From Streptomyces mirabilis (GTDB lineage Bacteria; Actinomycetota; Actinomycetes; Streptomycetales; Streptomycetaceae), in assembly GCF_039503195.1 (NCBI RefSeq), contig NZ_JBCJKP010000001.1, positions 124,001 to 188,000 on the forward strand: a DNA stretch of 64,000 nt, read 5' to 3'. Each line of letters starts with the position of its first letter. The stretch's first letter is position 1. The notes beneath the pieces were generated by a model. The model saw only the letters and a list, made by a program, of their open reading frames with translations, did not search any database and was not told the DNA's origin. Positions 16,134 to 24,939 of the stretch are shown one piece after another. Position numbers and translations under genes: made by a program.

Positions 16134-19100
16134 CTATGACGGGCAGCCTCTGTGGGGCGGTTGATTCGCCAGGTAACGCGACCATTCAGCATGATTGAGA
16201 TCTCTGTGGACTGCTTGGCAGATCTTCCTGATGGATCTAGGCGGGTCGGGAAGGGAGATGGGCCACAGCCGTATCGTCTTGTCGTCGCTCGCACTGGCCA
16301 CCGTGCGCCCATCGGGACTGAACGCCACAGACCGGATAATGTCTGTGTGACCGATCAGCGCATCGCGTAGTTGTCCGGTCGGCACGTCCCACAGCCGCAC
16401 CACCCCATCATCGCCCCCGCTGGCCAGAGTGCGCCCATCCGGACTGAACCTCACCGACCTGACAGCATCTCTGCTTCCAGCGAGGGTACTGAGCAGCCGG
16501 CCGGTCGCGACGTCCCACAGCCGCACCACCCCATCATCGCCGCCACTGGCCAGAGTGCGCCCATCCGGACTGAACGCCACAGACCGAACTGCAACGTCTG
16601 ATGTCCGGACGGTGCGCTGCCTGCCGGTAGCCACGTCCCAGAACCGGATGGTGCTGTCCTCGCTTCCACCTGCCAGAGTGCGGCCGTCCGGACTGAACGC
16701 CAGCGACACTTCTTGTTGGTCCTCGGTGAAGGTCGTACGCAGTTTGCCCCTATCCACATCCCACAACCCGACCAGCCCTTCGCTTCCTCCACTGGCCAGA
16801 GTGCTGCCGTGAGGGCTGAAGGCCAGCGAATTCACGCCGACGTTGGTGGTGAGTGCAGTGCGGCTGCTGTGAGTGGGTATGTTCCATAACCGGATTGTGG
16901 TGTCCTCGCTTCCAGTGGCGAGCGTGCGCCCTTCACGACTGAACGCAACCGACAGGACAGTCCCTGTGTGGCCGGTCAGCGCGTAGCGCGCCTGGCCGGT
17001 GGGCACGTCCCACAGGCGTACCGCTCCGCCGTCGTCTCCGCTGGCAAGCGTCCGGCTGTCGGGGCTGAACGTCACCGCCTGTACGCCGGCGTTCAGGCGC
17101 AGAGGTGTGGTTGGTTTACCCGTGGTCATGTCCCACAGCCGTACTGTCCGGTCGCTGCTCCCGCTGGCAAGCGTGCGGCCGTCCGCACTGAACGCCACTG
17201 ACTGCACCGTGTCGGTGTGTCCGGTCAGCGTGCTGCGCTGCTTTCCGGTGGCCACATCCCATTGCCGTAGTGTCCTGTCCTCGCCTCCACTTGTGAGGGT
17301 GCGGCCGTCAGGGCTGAACGCGAGTGAGGTCACGACGCCTCCGTGTCCGAGCCTGTGCAGCCGGCCGGTAGCCACGTCCCACAACCTCACCGTCGTGGAG
17401 TCGTCAAGCCCTCCGCTGGCCAGGGTGCGGCCGTCCGGACTGAACGCCACCGAGAACGCCGTGCTTGGCGGTCCAAGTGCCCTGCGCAGCCGACCGGTGG
17501 CCACGTCCCACAACCTCACCGCTCCAAGCCCATCTTCACTACCACTTGCCAGGGTGCGGCCGTCGGGACTGAACGCCACCGAGGCCACAAAGATGCTACG
17601 CCCGGCCAGTTTGCTGCGCTGTTTTCCGGTGGCCACGTCCCACAACCGCACCACCCCGTCATCGCCACCACTGGCCAGCACACGACCATCCGGACTGAAC
17701 GCCACCGACCGGACACCTCCGCGGTGCCCGACCACTTTGCTGCGCTGCATTCCGGTGGCCACATCCCACAACCGCACCACCCCGTCATCGCCACCACTGG
17801 CCAGCACACGACCATCCGGACTGAACGCCACCGACCGGACACCTCCGCGGTGCCCGACCACTTTGCTGCGCTGCATTCCGGTGGCCACATCCCACAACCG
17901 CACCACCCCGTCATCGCCACCACTGGCCAGCACACGACCATCCGGACTGAACGCCACCGACCGGACGGCGCCAGCGTGTGCAGTGAGACGGTGACGGAGA
18001 GGAAGAGCTTCGGCAGCGAAGAGGCTGGTGATCGCTTCGGTCGTGTGACTGGCCTGATAGGCGTGGACGGCCAGGAGCGCGGCCAGGTCTGGATTCGTCT
18101 CAAGGAGGCCGGCTGATTGCGCGGCTAGCTGCCGGGACAGCGCGGCGTGTTGGGCTGTGACGGCCCTGTGCCGTTGTTGCTCGCTGACCCGATACTGGTT
18201 CCAGGCGGTCAGACCGGCTAACAGAGCGAGGACGAGCAGGACGGACAATGTTCCGGCAAATTGGCGCAAGCGTCGCGTGGTACGCACAGCCGCCCGCTGC
18301 TCGCCAACCCGAGCCTCCAGGCTCTCGGTCAGGAATGCGCCCTCCAGCCTGGTCAGGTCGTTCCGAACGGTGAAGGTCTCCTCGGCGGCGTCCAGGCGGG
18401 TGCCGCGGTAGAGCGCACCAGGGTCACGGTCCAGCGCGTCCCAGGCCTGCGCCGCCTCGGTCAGCCGGCGGTGCGCGCGCAGCCGTTCGCGGTCGATGTC
18501 AATCCAGCTGCGCAGCCGGGGCCAGGCGGTGATGAGCGCCTCGTGCGCCAGGTCGACGGTGTCGTGGTCCAGGGTGATCAGCCGGGCGCGGGCCAGTCGC
18601 TCCAGGACGGTCGCGACGTCGCCGGGGCCATCCGCGCCGAGTTCGGCGCGGGTGACGGGGCGGCGTGTGTCCTGCGTGCCGTCGCCCGGGGCAATCAGCC
18701 GCAGGAAGATGCGGCGCGCCACCCCGGCCTGGCCGGGCGTCAACCGGGAGAAGACACGCTCGGCGGTGCGGGCAACCGAACCGTGCAGGCCGCCAGCCGC
18801 CTCGTACGCCTCCTCGGTCAGCGCGCGGCCCTTGCGACGGTGCCAGGTCACCAGCAAGGCGTGCGACATCAGCGGCAGGGCGCCGGGTTCGCCTTCGACC
18901 TCGTCGAGGATCCGGGCAGTCAGGGACCGCTCCACGATCAGCCCAACGGCCTGGGCGGGTCTGACCACTGCTTCACGCAGCTCGTCGCGACTCATGGGTC
19001 CGACCAGCACGGTACGGTCCTGCAGTGCAGCGGTCAGCCCGGGGTGTTCGGCGCAGCGGCCGAGGAAGTCGGCGCGCACAGCGATGACGACGCGCAGTCT

Positions 19101-19802
19101 GCTCCCGGGATCGGTGGCGGTCAGGAGGCGGTCGACGAACTGGTCGCGCTCGTCCGGGTCATGGCAGAGGGTGTAGAGCTCCTCGAACTGATCGACGAGC
19201 AGCCACGTATCCCCGTCGGCATCCTTCGGAATCAGCCGCTGCTCGTGGGCGCGTAAGGGATGCTCGCCGGGGGTCAGGACACGCAGCGCGGCCGGATGCG
19301 GACCGGTCGCCTCGGCGCTACGCAGGCGGGGGATGAGGCCGGCGCGCAGCAGCGAGGACTTGCCGCTGCCCGACGGGCCGAACACCGCGGTGAAACGGCG
19401 AGACGAAGCGAGATGGACCAAGCGGTCGATGAGCTCATCGCGGCCGAAGAACAAGTCGGCGTCGCCTGGTTCGAAGCGGGCCAGTCCCCGGTAGGGCCGC
19501 ACGGCGTCCTCGTCCTCGGTGCGCGGCTCGGCCGCCACTTCTGCGGCCGCCTCCCGCCACCGCGTCTCCCACTCCGTCTCATCGCCGCCGCAGGCGCGCA
19601 CGTAGGCCACCACGACCGGCAGGGTCGGCAGCCGCTCCCCCGCAGCCGCCTGCGACAAGGTGCTCGCCCCCTGACCGGTGCGCTGCGCCATCACCCGGTA
19701 CGTCGGACTCCCGGCCTCCGCCCGCAGCTTGCGTAACTCGGCAGCAAACCGCGCCACCGGCCCCGCATTCGGATCCAGCGGGCCTTCCTGACGCCCTGCC
19801 AT
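16134..19802 (-). CDS. HTH-NTPase-WD40 signalling protein (nSTAND-like)
   Basis: 1222 aa from the ATG at 19802 (GGGAGGGG upstream; a TTG at 19805 precedes it). Residues ~15-75 form an XRE-like helix-turn-helix (YRVMAQRTGQGASTLSQAAA). Residues ~105-480 form an NTPase of the STAND class, with Walker A GPSGSGKS (142-149) and Walker B-like TWLLVDQFEELYTL. A hydrophobic segment near 525 (FAGTLSVLLVLALLAGLTAW) may span the membrane. The C-terminal half has 14 WD40 units, enough for two seven-bladed propellers. The last unit ends in SASDDKTIRLWPI. Such STAND proteins are switch-like signal transducers, and some are antiphage or cell-death sensors. Which applies here cannot be told. Three neighbouring WD units are almost identical in DNA. 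Confidence 0.92.
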   Translation of the reverse strand: MAGRQEGPLDPNAGPVARFAAELRKLRAEAGSPTYRVMAQRTGQGASTLSQAAAGERLPTLPVVVAYVRACGGDETEWETRWREAAAEVAAEPRTEDEDAVRPYRGLARFEPGDADLFFGRDELIDRLVHLASSRRFTAVFGPSGSGKSSLLRAGLIPRLRSAEATGPHPAALRVLTPGEHPLRAHEQRLIPKDADGDTWLLVDQFEELYTLCHDPDERDQFVDRLLTATDPGSRLRVVIAVRADFLGRCAEHPGLTAALQDRTVLVGPMSRDELREAVVRPAQAVGLIVERSLTARILDEVEGEPGALPLMSHALLVTWHRRKGRALTEEAYEAAGGLHGSVARTAERVFSRLTPGQAGVARRIFLRLIAPGDGTQDTRRPVTRAELGADGPGDVATVLERLARARLITLDHDTVDLAHEALITAWPRLRSWIDIDRERLRAHRRLTEAAQAWDALDRDPGALYRGTRLDAAEETFTVRNDLTRLEGAFLTESLEARVGEQRAAVRTTRRLRQFAGTLSVLLVLALLAGLTAWNQYRVSEQQRHRAVTAQHAALSRQLAAQSAGLLETNPDLAALLAVHAYQASHTTEAITSLFAAEALPLRHRLTAHAGAVRSVAFSPDGRVLASGGDDGVVRLWDVATGMQRSKVVGHRGGVRSVAFSPDGRVLASGGDDGVVRLWDVATGMQRSKVVGHRGGVRSVAFSPDGRVLASGGDDGVVRLWDVATGKQRSKLAGRSIFVASVAFSPDGRTLASGSEDGLGAVRLWDVATGRLRRALGPPSTAFSVAFSPDGRTLASGGLDDSTTVRLWDVATGRLHRLGHGGVVTSLAFSPDGRTLTSGGEDRTLRQWDVATGKQRSTLTGHTDTVQSVAFSADGRTLASGSSDRTVRLWDMTTGKPTTPLRLNAGVQAVTFSPDSRTLASGDDGGAVRLWDVPTGQARYALTGHTGTVLSVAFSREGRTLATGSEDTTIRLWNIPTHSSRTALTTNVGVNSLAFSPHGSTLASGGSEGLVGLWDVDRGKLRTTFTEDQQEVSLAFSPDGRTLAGGSEDSTIRFWDVATGRQRTVRTSDVAVRSVAFSPDGRTLASGGDDGVVRLWDVATGRLLSTLAGSRDAVRSVRFSPDGRTLASGGDDGVVRLWDVPTGQLRDALIGHTDIIRSVAFSPDGRTVASASDDKTIRLWPISLPDPPRSIRKICQAVHRDLNHAEWSRYLANQPPHRGCPS
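17632..17966 (-). repeat. Near-identical WD40 repeat units (126 bp)
   Basis: The blocks 17701-17826 and 17827-17952 are identical over 126 bp (42 codons, one WD blade each). The flanking bases of the preceding and following blades match as well. The other eleven blades have diverged. This indicates recent tandem duplication within the gene. Confidence 0.9.
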
Positions 19803-20119
19803 CAACGGTTCCCCTCCCCGTCCCGCTTCCCCCGTGGACGCGGCGTTGTGGCCCCAGAAGGTAGGCGCGCCCGTGACAGGAGGGCAAGCCAGAGGCGCGT
19901 TCTTTGGTCAGCACCGCAACGCCGTGCCCGTGACCTGCGATGCCGCCATTGATCAGGGTGGCAAATCCGGCTGCCCATTCAATCCCCAGACCGCTGAACT
20001 CGATGTCAGGCACCAGCCGGCCGACGCCTAGAAACGTCGGCGGGAGCCGGTGTGGACATCTCCGGCAGCGCGGCCTAGACCCCGCGCCGCCTCATCCGTC
20101 AAGGGGAGGAATTCAAAGC
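19803..20119. other. 317-bp gap between divergent genes
   Basis: Control region between the minus-strand STAND gene and the plus-strand secreted-protein gene. No convincing gene. Promoters are expected here, but no clear -35/-10 pair was picked out. Confidence 0.3.
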
Positions 20120-20562
20120 ATGAAGGCAACTAAACGCATTGCCGCTCTCACGGGCGCGGCAGCGCTGGGGGCGACGCTGCTCGTCAGCGTTCCGCAGTCG
20201 GCCGGCGCAGCGACCAAGTCTGTGGGCTGCAACAGGAGCGCCGCAGCCTGAGCACCTGGTGGCACTACACGAAGCCCAGCCGGAGCACCGTGAAGGTCGG
20301 CAAGCAGCTCAACTACAAGGTATGGAACAACAGCCGCGCCCACAACAACGTGTACTTCGCGCTGCGCAGCAACGGCGGGGACACCAATCACTGGGCCTGG
20401 ACGAGCGACGACAACATCAAGGGCGGCGTGCCCTATTACGGCAGCATCGGGCGGATCTACACCATCCCGATCTCCCACCGTCCCTACGTGAAGGTCCACG
20501 CCACCTTTGACGTTCCTGGGCGCGACCCGTCCTGCACCGCCTACGGCCACATCGGCTGGTAG
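20120..20562 (+). pseudogene. Secreted protein gene with one-base frameshift
   Basis: From the ATG at 20120 (AAGGGGAGG upstream) there is a clean signal peptide (MKATKRIAALTGAAALGATL, LVSVPQSAGA) and then KSVGCNRSAAA-stop. One frame over, translation continues smoothly as LSTWWHYTKPSRSTVKVGKQ, LNYKVWNNSRAHNNVYFALR and ends GRDPSCTAYGHIGW at 20562. Together they make a ~145-aa secreted protein, and the shift lies near 20245. It may be decay or a sequencing error. The mature part has a few cysteines and no known domain. It leads a plus-strand envelope group. Confidence 0.7.
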
Positions 20563-20633
20563 CCACCGGAACCGCACCCGCGACCGGCCGGCTCACCGGT
20601 CGGCCGCGGGCCCCAGTCCCAGGAGGACAGACC

Positions 20634-21698
20634 ATGAAACGGCGAGTGTGGGCGCTGGTGTTCCTGGCGGCGATCGGTGCCCTCGTGGCGTGGGCCACGC
20701 TCTCTCACCACGCGCCGGCTGCCAGCGCGGACGGCTCGCTCGACAGCGATTCCGGGAAGCCGCTCATCGTCGACTCGGACGAGCACGGCGCTCTCGTGCT
20801 GGACGTGGCGTCCGGCGAGGTCATCGGGTTCGATGCGCACGGATCGGTCCGCTGGCGGGACCGCGACTTGGCAGGGCGCCTGTACGTCTCATGCCTTGCG
20901 CAGTGCCCGGACGCGGTCGGTTCGGGCTCCCCCGACGGCGGCGCACCGCCACCGGTGGTCTGGCGGACCGGCACCAGCCGGAGCGTCGGCGGACCGGTGA
21001 CCGGCACGGTGTTGTGGGCGCGGTCCCCACAGGACTCCATAGTGGCCCGCGACGAGGGAGAGCACAGCCTCATCGACCTCCGCGGGGCCCGCGGAACCAG
21101 CACTCACAGGGTGGTCGGAACCGACCCTCACCTGTTCACCGCTCCCGACGCCTCCCACGCCGTGCTGGTCCTCACCCAGGGCGGCACCGCCTCGTACCGC
21201 ATGCTGAACCACGGCCCAAACGGGTGGGAGATGTCCGAGCCCCACACTGCACCGCTGGACGGCGCTTGCCTAGGACGGTCGGGCCGACCCGTCCTGCTCT
21301 ACGGCAGCAACGACACCTTCCTCAAAGCCGATGCCGGGACAGCCCCGCACAGACTGCCGGCGAAGAACATCGGCCAGTGCTCCGCGAGCGCCAACGCCCT
21401 GCTCACCCAGGAGTTCACAGGGAGCACGGACGATGGCGCCCAGACCGTCTCCCGCCTGCTCGACCGGTCCGGGCGGGTCCGCTGGGAGCGCACCGACACC
21501 GGAATCCACTCCGGAGACCTCGACCCGGACACCGGGCTCGTCGCGCTCACCGCGGACACGGGTGTGGTCGTCCTCGACTCAGCAGGCCGGCCGGCCGCCC
21601 GCATCGCGGGCGCCGTGGACGCCCAGTTCGTCAGGCCGGGGTGCCTGATCGTGCTGACGCCCGACCGGCACATCATCACGAGGTGTGTCCGGTCGTAG
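20634..21698 (+). CDS. Membrane-anchored or secreted beta-propeller-like protein
   Basis: 354 aa with AGGAGGACAG before the ATG. An N-terminal signal/anchor (RVWALVFLAAIGALVAWATL) is followed by an extracytoplasmic domain with repeated short units of the kind LVLDVASGEVIGFDAHGSVR, VSRLLDRSGRVRWERTDTGI and VVVLDSAGRPAARI. These resemble PQQ-like/beta-propeller blades. Two paired cysteines appear in VSCLAQCPD. No catalytic motif. It follows the frameshifted secreted gene by 71 bp on the same strand and precedes the sigma factor, so an envelope role is suggested. Confidence 0.75.
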   Translation: MKRRVWALVFLAAIGALVAWATLSHHAPAASADGSLDSDSGKPLIVDSDEHGALVLDVASGEVIGFDAHGSVRWRDRDLAGRLYVSCLAQCPDAVGSGSPDGGAPPPVVWRTGTSRSVGGPVTGTVLWARSPQDSIVARDEGEHSLIDLRGARGTSTHRVVGTDPHLFTAPDASHAVLVLTQGGTASYRMLNHGPNGWEMSEPHTAPLDGACLGRSGRPVLLYGSNDTFLKADAGTAPHRLPAKNIGQCSASANALLTQEFTGSTDDGAQTVSRLLDRSGRVRWERTDTGIHSGDLDPDTGLVALTADTGVVVLDSAGRPAARIAGAVDAQFVRPGCLIVLTPDRHIITRCVRS

Positions 21699-22032
21699 GA
21701 CTTCACCCGGCAGCCGACCTCTGCGGTGCACTCCCCAGACGTGCGGCTCGTGTCACCGGCCTGGCCGATGCCCAGCGGGGGTGAGCATCGGCCAGACCCC
21801 CACTGGCAACGCCGCCACGCCGCAGACCACGTGGCCGGTTCCTGCCAGTGCCATCGTCCAGTCGGCCACGGCGGTGCCCTGGGCAGGGCGGGGGCGCGCA
21901 ACGACTCGGCTGAGCCTCCTCCAACCGGTGAGAAACAAGACCAGGCCGTCGGTCGTAACCCGGCCCACCCGCTCTCACCCCCGGCTCATCCCTCGTTGCT
22001 CTTCAGGCAATCGCGCGAAAGGAAGCCGACAC
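21699..22032. other. 334-bp gap before the sigma factor gene
   Basis: GC-rich sequence without a supported gene. The lower-GC stretch just before 22033 likely holds the sigma-factor promoter, but I could not assign -35/-10 boxes with confidence. Confidence 0.3.
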
Positions 22033-22944
22033 ATGCATCCACTCAAAGACCATGGGCAACTACTGGACTTCGAGGACTACGTACGTACACGCCATGCCAC
22101 TCTGCTGCGCTGTGCCCGACGCCTCGTCGCGGATCCGCTCGATGCTCAGGATCTACTGCAGACCGCGCTGTTACGCACCTACCACCGGTGGGAGCACATA
22201 GCGGACAAACGCCTCGCGGACGCCTACCTGCGCCGCGTCATGATCAACACCCGCACCGAGTGGTGGCGGGCCCGGAAACTCGAAGAACTCCCCACCAACC
22301 ACTTGCCGGACGCGCCCGTCGAGGACTGGGCCGAGCAGCACGCCGACCGTGCACTGCTCATGGACATCATCAAAACGCTGCCGCCCCAACAGCTCACCGC
22401 CCTGGTCCTTCGCTACTGGGAGCAGATGTCCACCAACGAGACGGCCACCGCCCTCGGCATGGCGCCCGGCACGGTCAAGAGCACACTGCACCGGGCACTC
22501 GCCCAACTCCGCCAGGAACTGCAGCACCGCGACCCCGACTCGCCTTCAGCAACAACAGCCGGCACTGCGAACCCACCCACCGGCCACCAGGCACGATCCC
22601 TGCCCCGGACACACTGCATCCCCGCTGCACACGGACACGGGGGCAGTCATGCTACCCGCACAGCGGTCCTTTCGCTCCAGGCCGGTGGAGCCGGAGGCGG
22701 CGCAGGACCGGTCGCGGGCCCAGCGCTTGAGATCGCCGACGCGGCAGAGGAGTTCGGCCAGGCAGCTTGTCTGCCAGACGTCGCGCGTGGCCCCGTCATC
22801 GCGCGCGAGAAGACACCCGAGGCGCCGATCCCCTCGCCGTCCCCTGGCCGGCCTGCCCCACCCACCAACCTGGACCTGTCCGCCGACAACCAACAGCGCC
22901 ATTCCATCGTCTTTTGGTACGACAAAGGCTGGGGGCGAGGATGA
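22033..22944 (+). CDS. SigE-family ECF RNA polymerase sigma factor with long C-terminal tail
   Basis: 303 aa. Region 2 (FEDYVRTRHATLLRCARRLV, DAQDLLQTALLRTYHRWEHI, YLRRVMINTRTEWWRARKLE) and region 4 (LPPQQLTALVLRYWEQMSTN, ATALGMAPGTVKSTLHRALA) are complete and typical of the actinomycete SigE/SigK-like family, which is usually about 170-180 aa. Here about 125 further residues rich in Pro, Ala and Gly follow and run to a stop that overlaps the next ATG (ATGA), so translation is coupled to the lipoprotein gene. The tail could be a regulatory extension or read-through of a lost stop. No anti-sigma gene is recognised. The ATG at 22033 has GAAAGGAAG upstream. Confidence 0.88.
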   Translation: MHPLKDHGQLLDFEDYVRTRHATLLRCARRLVADPLDAQDLLQTALLRTYHRWEHIADKRLADAYLRRVMINTRTEWWRARKLEELPTNHLPDAPVEDWAEQHADRALLMDIIKTLPPQQLTALVLRYWEQMSTNETATALGMAPGTVKSTLHRALAQLRQELQHRDPDSPSATTAGTANPPTGHQARSLPRTHCIPAAHGHGGSHATRTAVLSLQAGGAGGGAGPVAGPALEIADAAEEFGQAACLPDVARGPVIAREKTPEAPIPSPSPGRPAPPTNLDLSADNQQRHSIVFWYDKGWGRG

Positions 22945-24044
22945 ACTGGTCCAGGCTCATGGGCGTCACGGCGGCTGGTCTCGCGCTGTGCGGGTGCGCC
23001 ATGTCGGCGTGTACACCCGGAGCGAGGCAGAGTCCGGGCGTGTCCGCGACCAGGGCGGACAAGACCCCGGACAACGCCGCGAGCACGTCTACCGCCACGC
23101 ACCGCGAGCCCGTGCTGATCCTGAACGGCCAGCTCGACGCCCGCCCTGGGGAACTGGTCGACATACGAATCGACGGCATCAGCCGCACCCAGGGACGCGA
23201 CGGGGTGACCGCCGACTCGCGCGCGTTCGCTGCACCCGCACGGATGCGATGGCAGGACGGGGTCTACTGGACCGTGTCAACCCTCGCGATGTCGGACAAG
23301 CCCGGCTGGTACCCGCTGTCGGTCACCGTCGCGGGCCACACAGTGGCCCGCGACAAGGTTCAGGTCGTGCGCTCCCAGCGCCCGTCGTTCACCGTGCTGG
23401 CGTCGTCGAGGGTGGCCCGCCCCGGGGAGTCGGTGTCGCTGCACTTCGACGACCTGTACCCAGGTGAGCGGGGCACCGATTTCACCGTACGGTCCGCAGC
23501 TCTGCCCAGGCCCGTGCGTCTCGTCCACGACACCACATACGACTTCTACAACCCTCGGGCCTTTTCGGCCCAGCCGGAGCTCAAACCCGGCCTTGCGGAT
23601 GGCCCTTACACCTTTGAGCTGTACGGTCCGCAAGGCCACCCCATCACCGCAAGGGGCCTGACGGTCCGGGAATCCCGTCCAGGCGAACCCGACTACCTCG
23701 GCAAAGCGTACGGCCCCGACTTTTACGACCCAAGCACCGGCGGCCCCGACAGCGGTCACGGACACGACTTCAAGGTCCGCCCCGGAGGGCGGGTCTCGGT
23801 CGTGTGGCACGACAAGGAGCCGGATGCGGGCGAGGACACACGGCTGACCGCCACCTCACCCGCGTTCACCCACGTACTCCACCTCAACCGCGACTCCAGC
23901 AAGAGCGCCGACGGCGATGCCCCCCGCTACTTCAATACGGCCACCGTCCGTACAGACATCAAGCCGGGCCGCTACCCCGTGACGATTGGCGCCCACCACG
24001 GCCGTGTGAAGAAGATCGGCTACTTGATGGTGACGGCCCGGTAG
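22941..24044 (+). CDS. Putative lipoprotein coupled to the sigma factor
   Basis: 367 aa. The start overlaps the sigma stop as ATGA. A short signal peptide (MNWSRLMGVTAAGLALCGCA) has lipobox-like cysteines at ALCGC and again at AMSAC, so lipid anchoring to the outer face of the membrane is likely. The rest appears to be several beta-sandwich repeats (LILNGQLDARPGELVDIRID, RPSFTVLASSRVARPGESVS, DFKVRPGGRVSVVWHDKEPD, IKPGRYPVTIGAHHGRVKK), each with a PG-containing turn. I know no exact family. It may be the sensor or target of the coupled sigma factor (inference). Confidence 0.78.
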   Translation: MNWSRLMGVTAAGLALCGCAMSACTPGARQSPGVSATRADKTPDNAASTSTATHREPVLILNGQLDARPGELVDIRIDGISRTQGRDGVTADSRAFAAPARMRWQDGVYWTVSTLAMSDKPGWYPLSVTVAGHTVARDKVQVVRSQRPSFTVLASSRVARPGESVSLHFDDLYPGERGTDFTVRSAALPRPVRLVHDTTYDFYNPRAFSAQPELKPGLADGPYTFELYGPQGHPITARGLTVRESRPGEPDYLGKAYGPDFYDPSTGGPDSGHGHDFKVRPGGRVSVVWHDKEPDAGEDTRLTATSPAFTHVLHLNRDSSKSADGDAPRYFNTATVRTDIKPGRYPVTIGAHHGRVKKIGYLMVTAR

Positions 24045-24087
24045 GTTGCAAGCTTGAGGCCGAGGGCATCGGGTGGAGGCTGCGCAA

Positions 24088-24939
24088 GGGTCTTGTCAAC
24101 TTGGTGGGGGTTCGAAGTGTGTTGGGCTTGACGGGGCGAATGGAGCCGTCGGCCGGTGCTGCGGTCAGGGTGCCGCAGGTACGCCTGTGATCTTGTTCCA
24201 GATCGTGAAGCGGATGGTCATCTCGGCGCGGTGATCGGGGGCGGTCAGAAGGTGGCGGCGGGGCCGGAAGTGTGGCGAGACGGCGCTGAACACCGAGAGG
24301 AATTTCTGGGCGCTGGTGGGTGAGCGGAAGCCCTTCATGGCGCGTTCGCGCTGGCGAGTCGGCTGGTGGGAGTTCTCCGCCCGGTTGTTCAGGTACTTGG
24401 ACTGCCGGTGCTCGACGGAGCGCATCAGCTCGCGGTGGGCGACGCCGTAGCTGCGGAGCTTGTCGGTGACCAGAGCCCGCGGTATCCGGCACTGCTTCTT
24501 CATCAGCTTGGCCATGAACCGCCTGGCGGCCTTGGCGTCGCGCCTGCTCTGGACAAGGACGTCCAGCACGTTGCCGTCCTGGTCGACCGCGCGCCACAGG
24601 TACCGCCGCTCGCCGTTGATCTTTACGAACACATTGTCCAGGTGCCACTTGTCACCGGCCCGGGGCTTTCGGCGGCGCAGCCCGGCCGCGTACGCGGGTC
24701 CGAACTTGGCGCACCACTGGCGGATCGTCTCGTAGGAGACGATCACGCCGCGGGCGAGCATGAGCTCCTCAACCTCGCGGAAGCTCAGCGGGAAGCGGTG
24801 ATACAGCCACACGCAGTGGGCAATGATCTCCGCCGGGTACCGGAACCCCTTATACGACGGCGACCCCGCGTCCAAGACTGCCCTCCCCGCGATTCACAAC
24901 CCCAAGATCATCCCAGATCTCAGCCAAGTTGACGACGCC
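24088..24939 (-). mobile_element. IS6-family insertion sequence
   Basis: Terminal inverted repeats match between 24088-24104 and 24924-24939 around the shared core GTCAACTTGG / CCAAGTTGAC. The single transposase gene lies inside. About 850 bp, normal for IS6. Insertion has truncated the group II intron ORF on its right. Confidence 0.75.
24165..24875 (-). CDS. IS6-family transposase
   Basis: 236 aa starting at a TTG at 24875 (YKGFRYPAEIIAHCVWLYHR). It has the family's N-terminal HTH region (FREVEELMLARGVIVSYETI), and DDE residues in DKWHLDNVFVKINGERRYLW, RALVTDKLRSYG and NNRAENSHQPTRQRERAMKG. The C-terminal FRSPTSAQKFLSVFSAV is normal. It appears full length and intact. The enzyme moves the element by replicative transposition. 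Confidence 0.92.
   Translation of the reverse strand: MDAGSPSYKGFRYPAEIIAHCVWLYHRFPLSFREVEELMLARGVIVSYETIRQWCAKFGPAYAAGLRRRKPRAGDKWHLDNVFVKINGERRYLWRAVDQDGNVLDVLVQSRRDAKAARRFMAKLMKKQCRIPRALVTDKLRSYGVAHRELMRSVEHRQSKYLNNRAENSHQPTRQRERAMKGFRSPTSAQKFLSVFSAVSPHFRPRRHLLTAPDHRAEMTIRFTIWNKITGVPAAP

Noticed and set aside
16968..18116. Several plus-strand frames with tandem HVPQPH-type repeats opposite the WD40 gene
   Set aside because: They only mirror the WD40 DNA repeats on the other strand.
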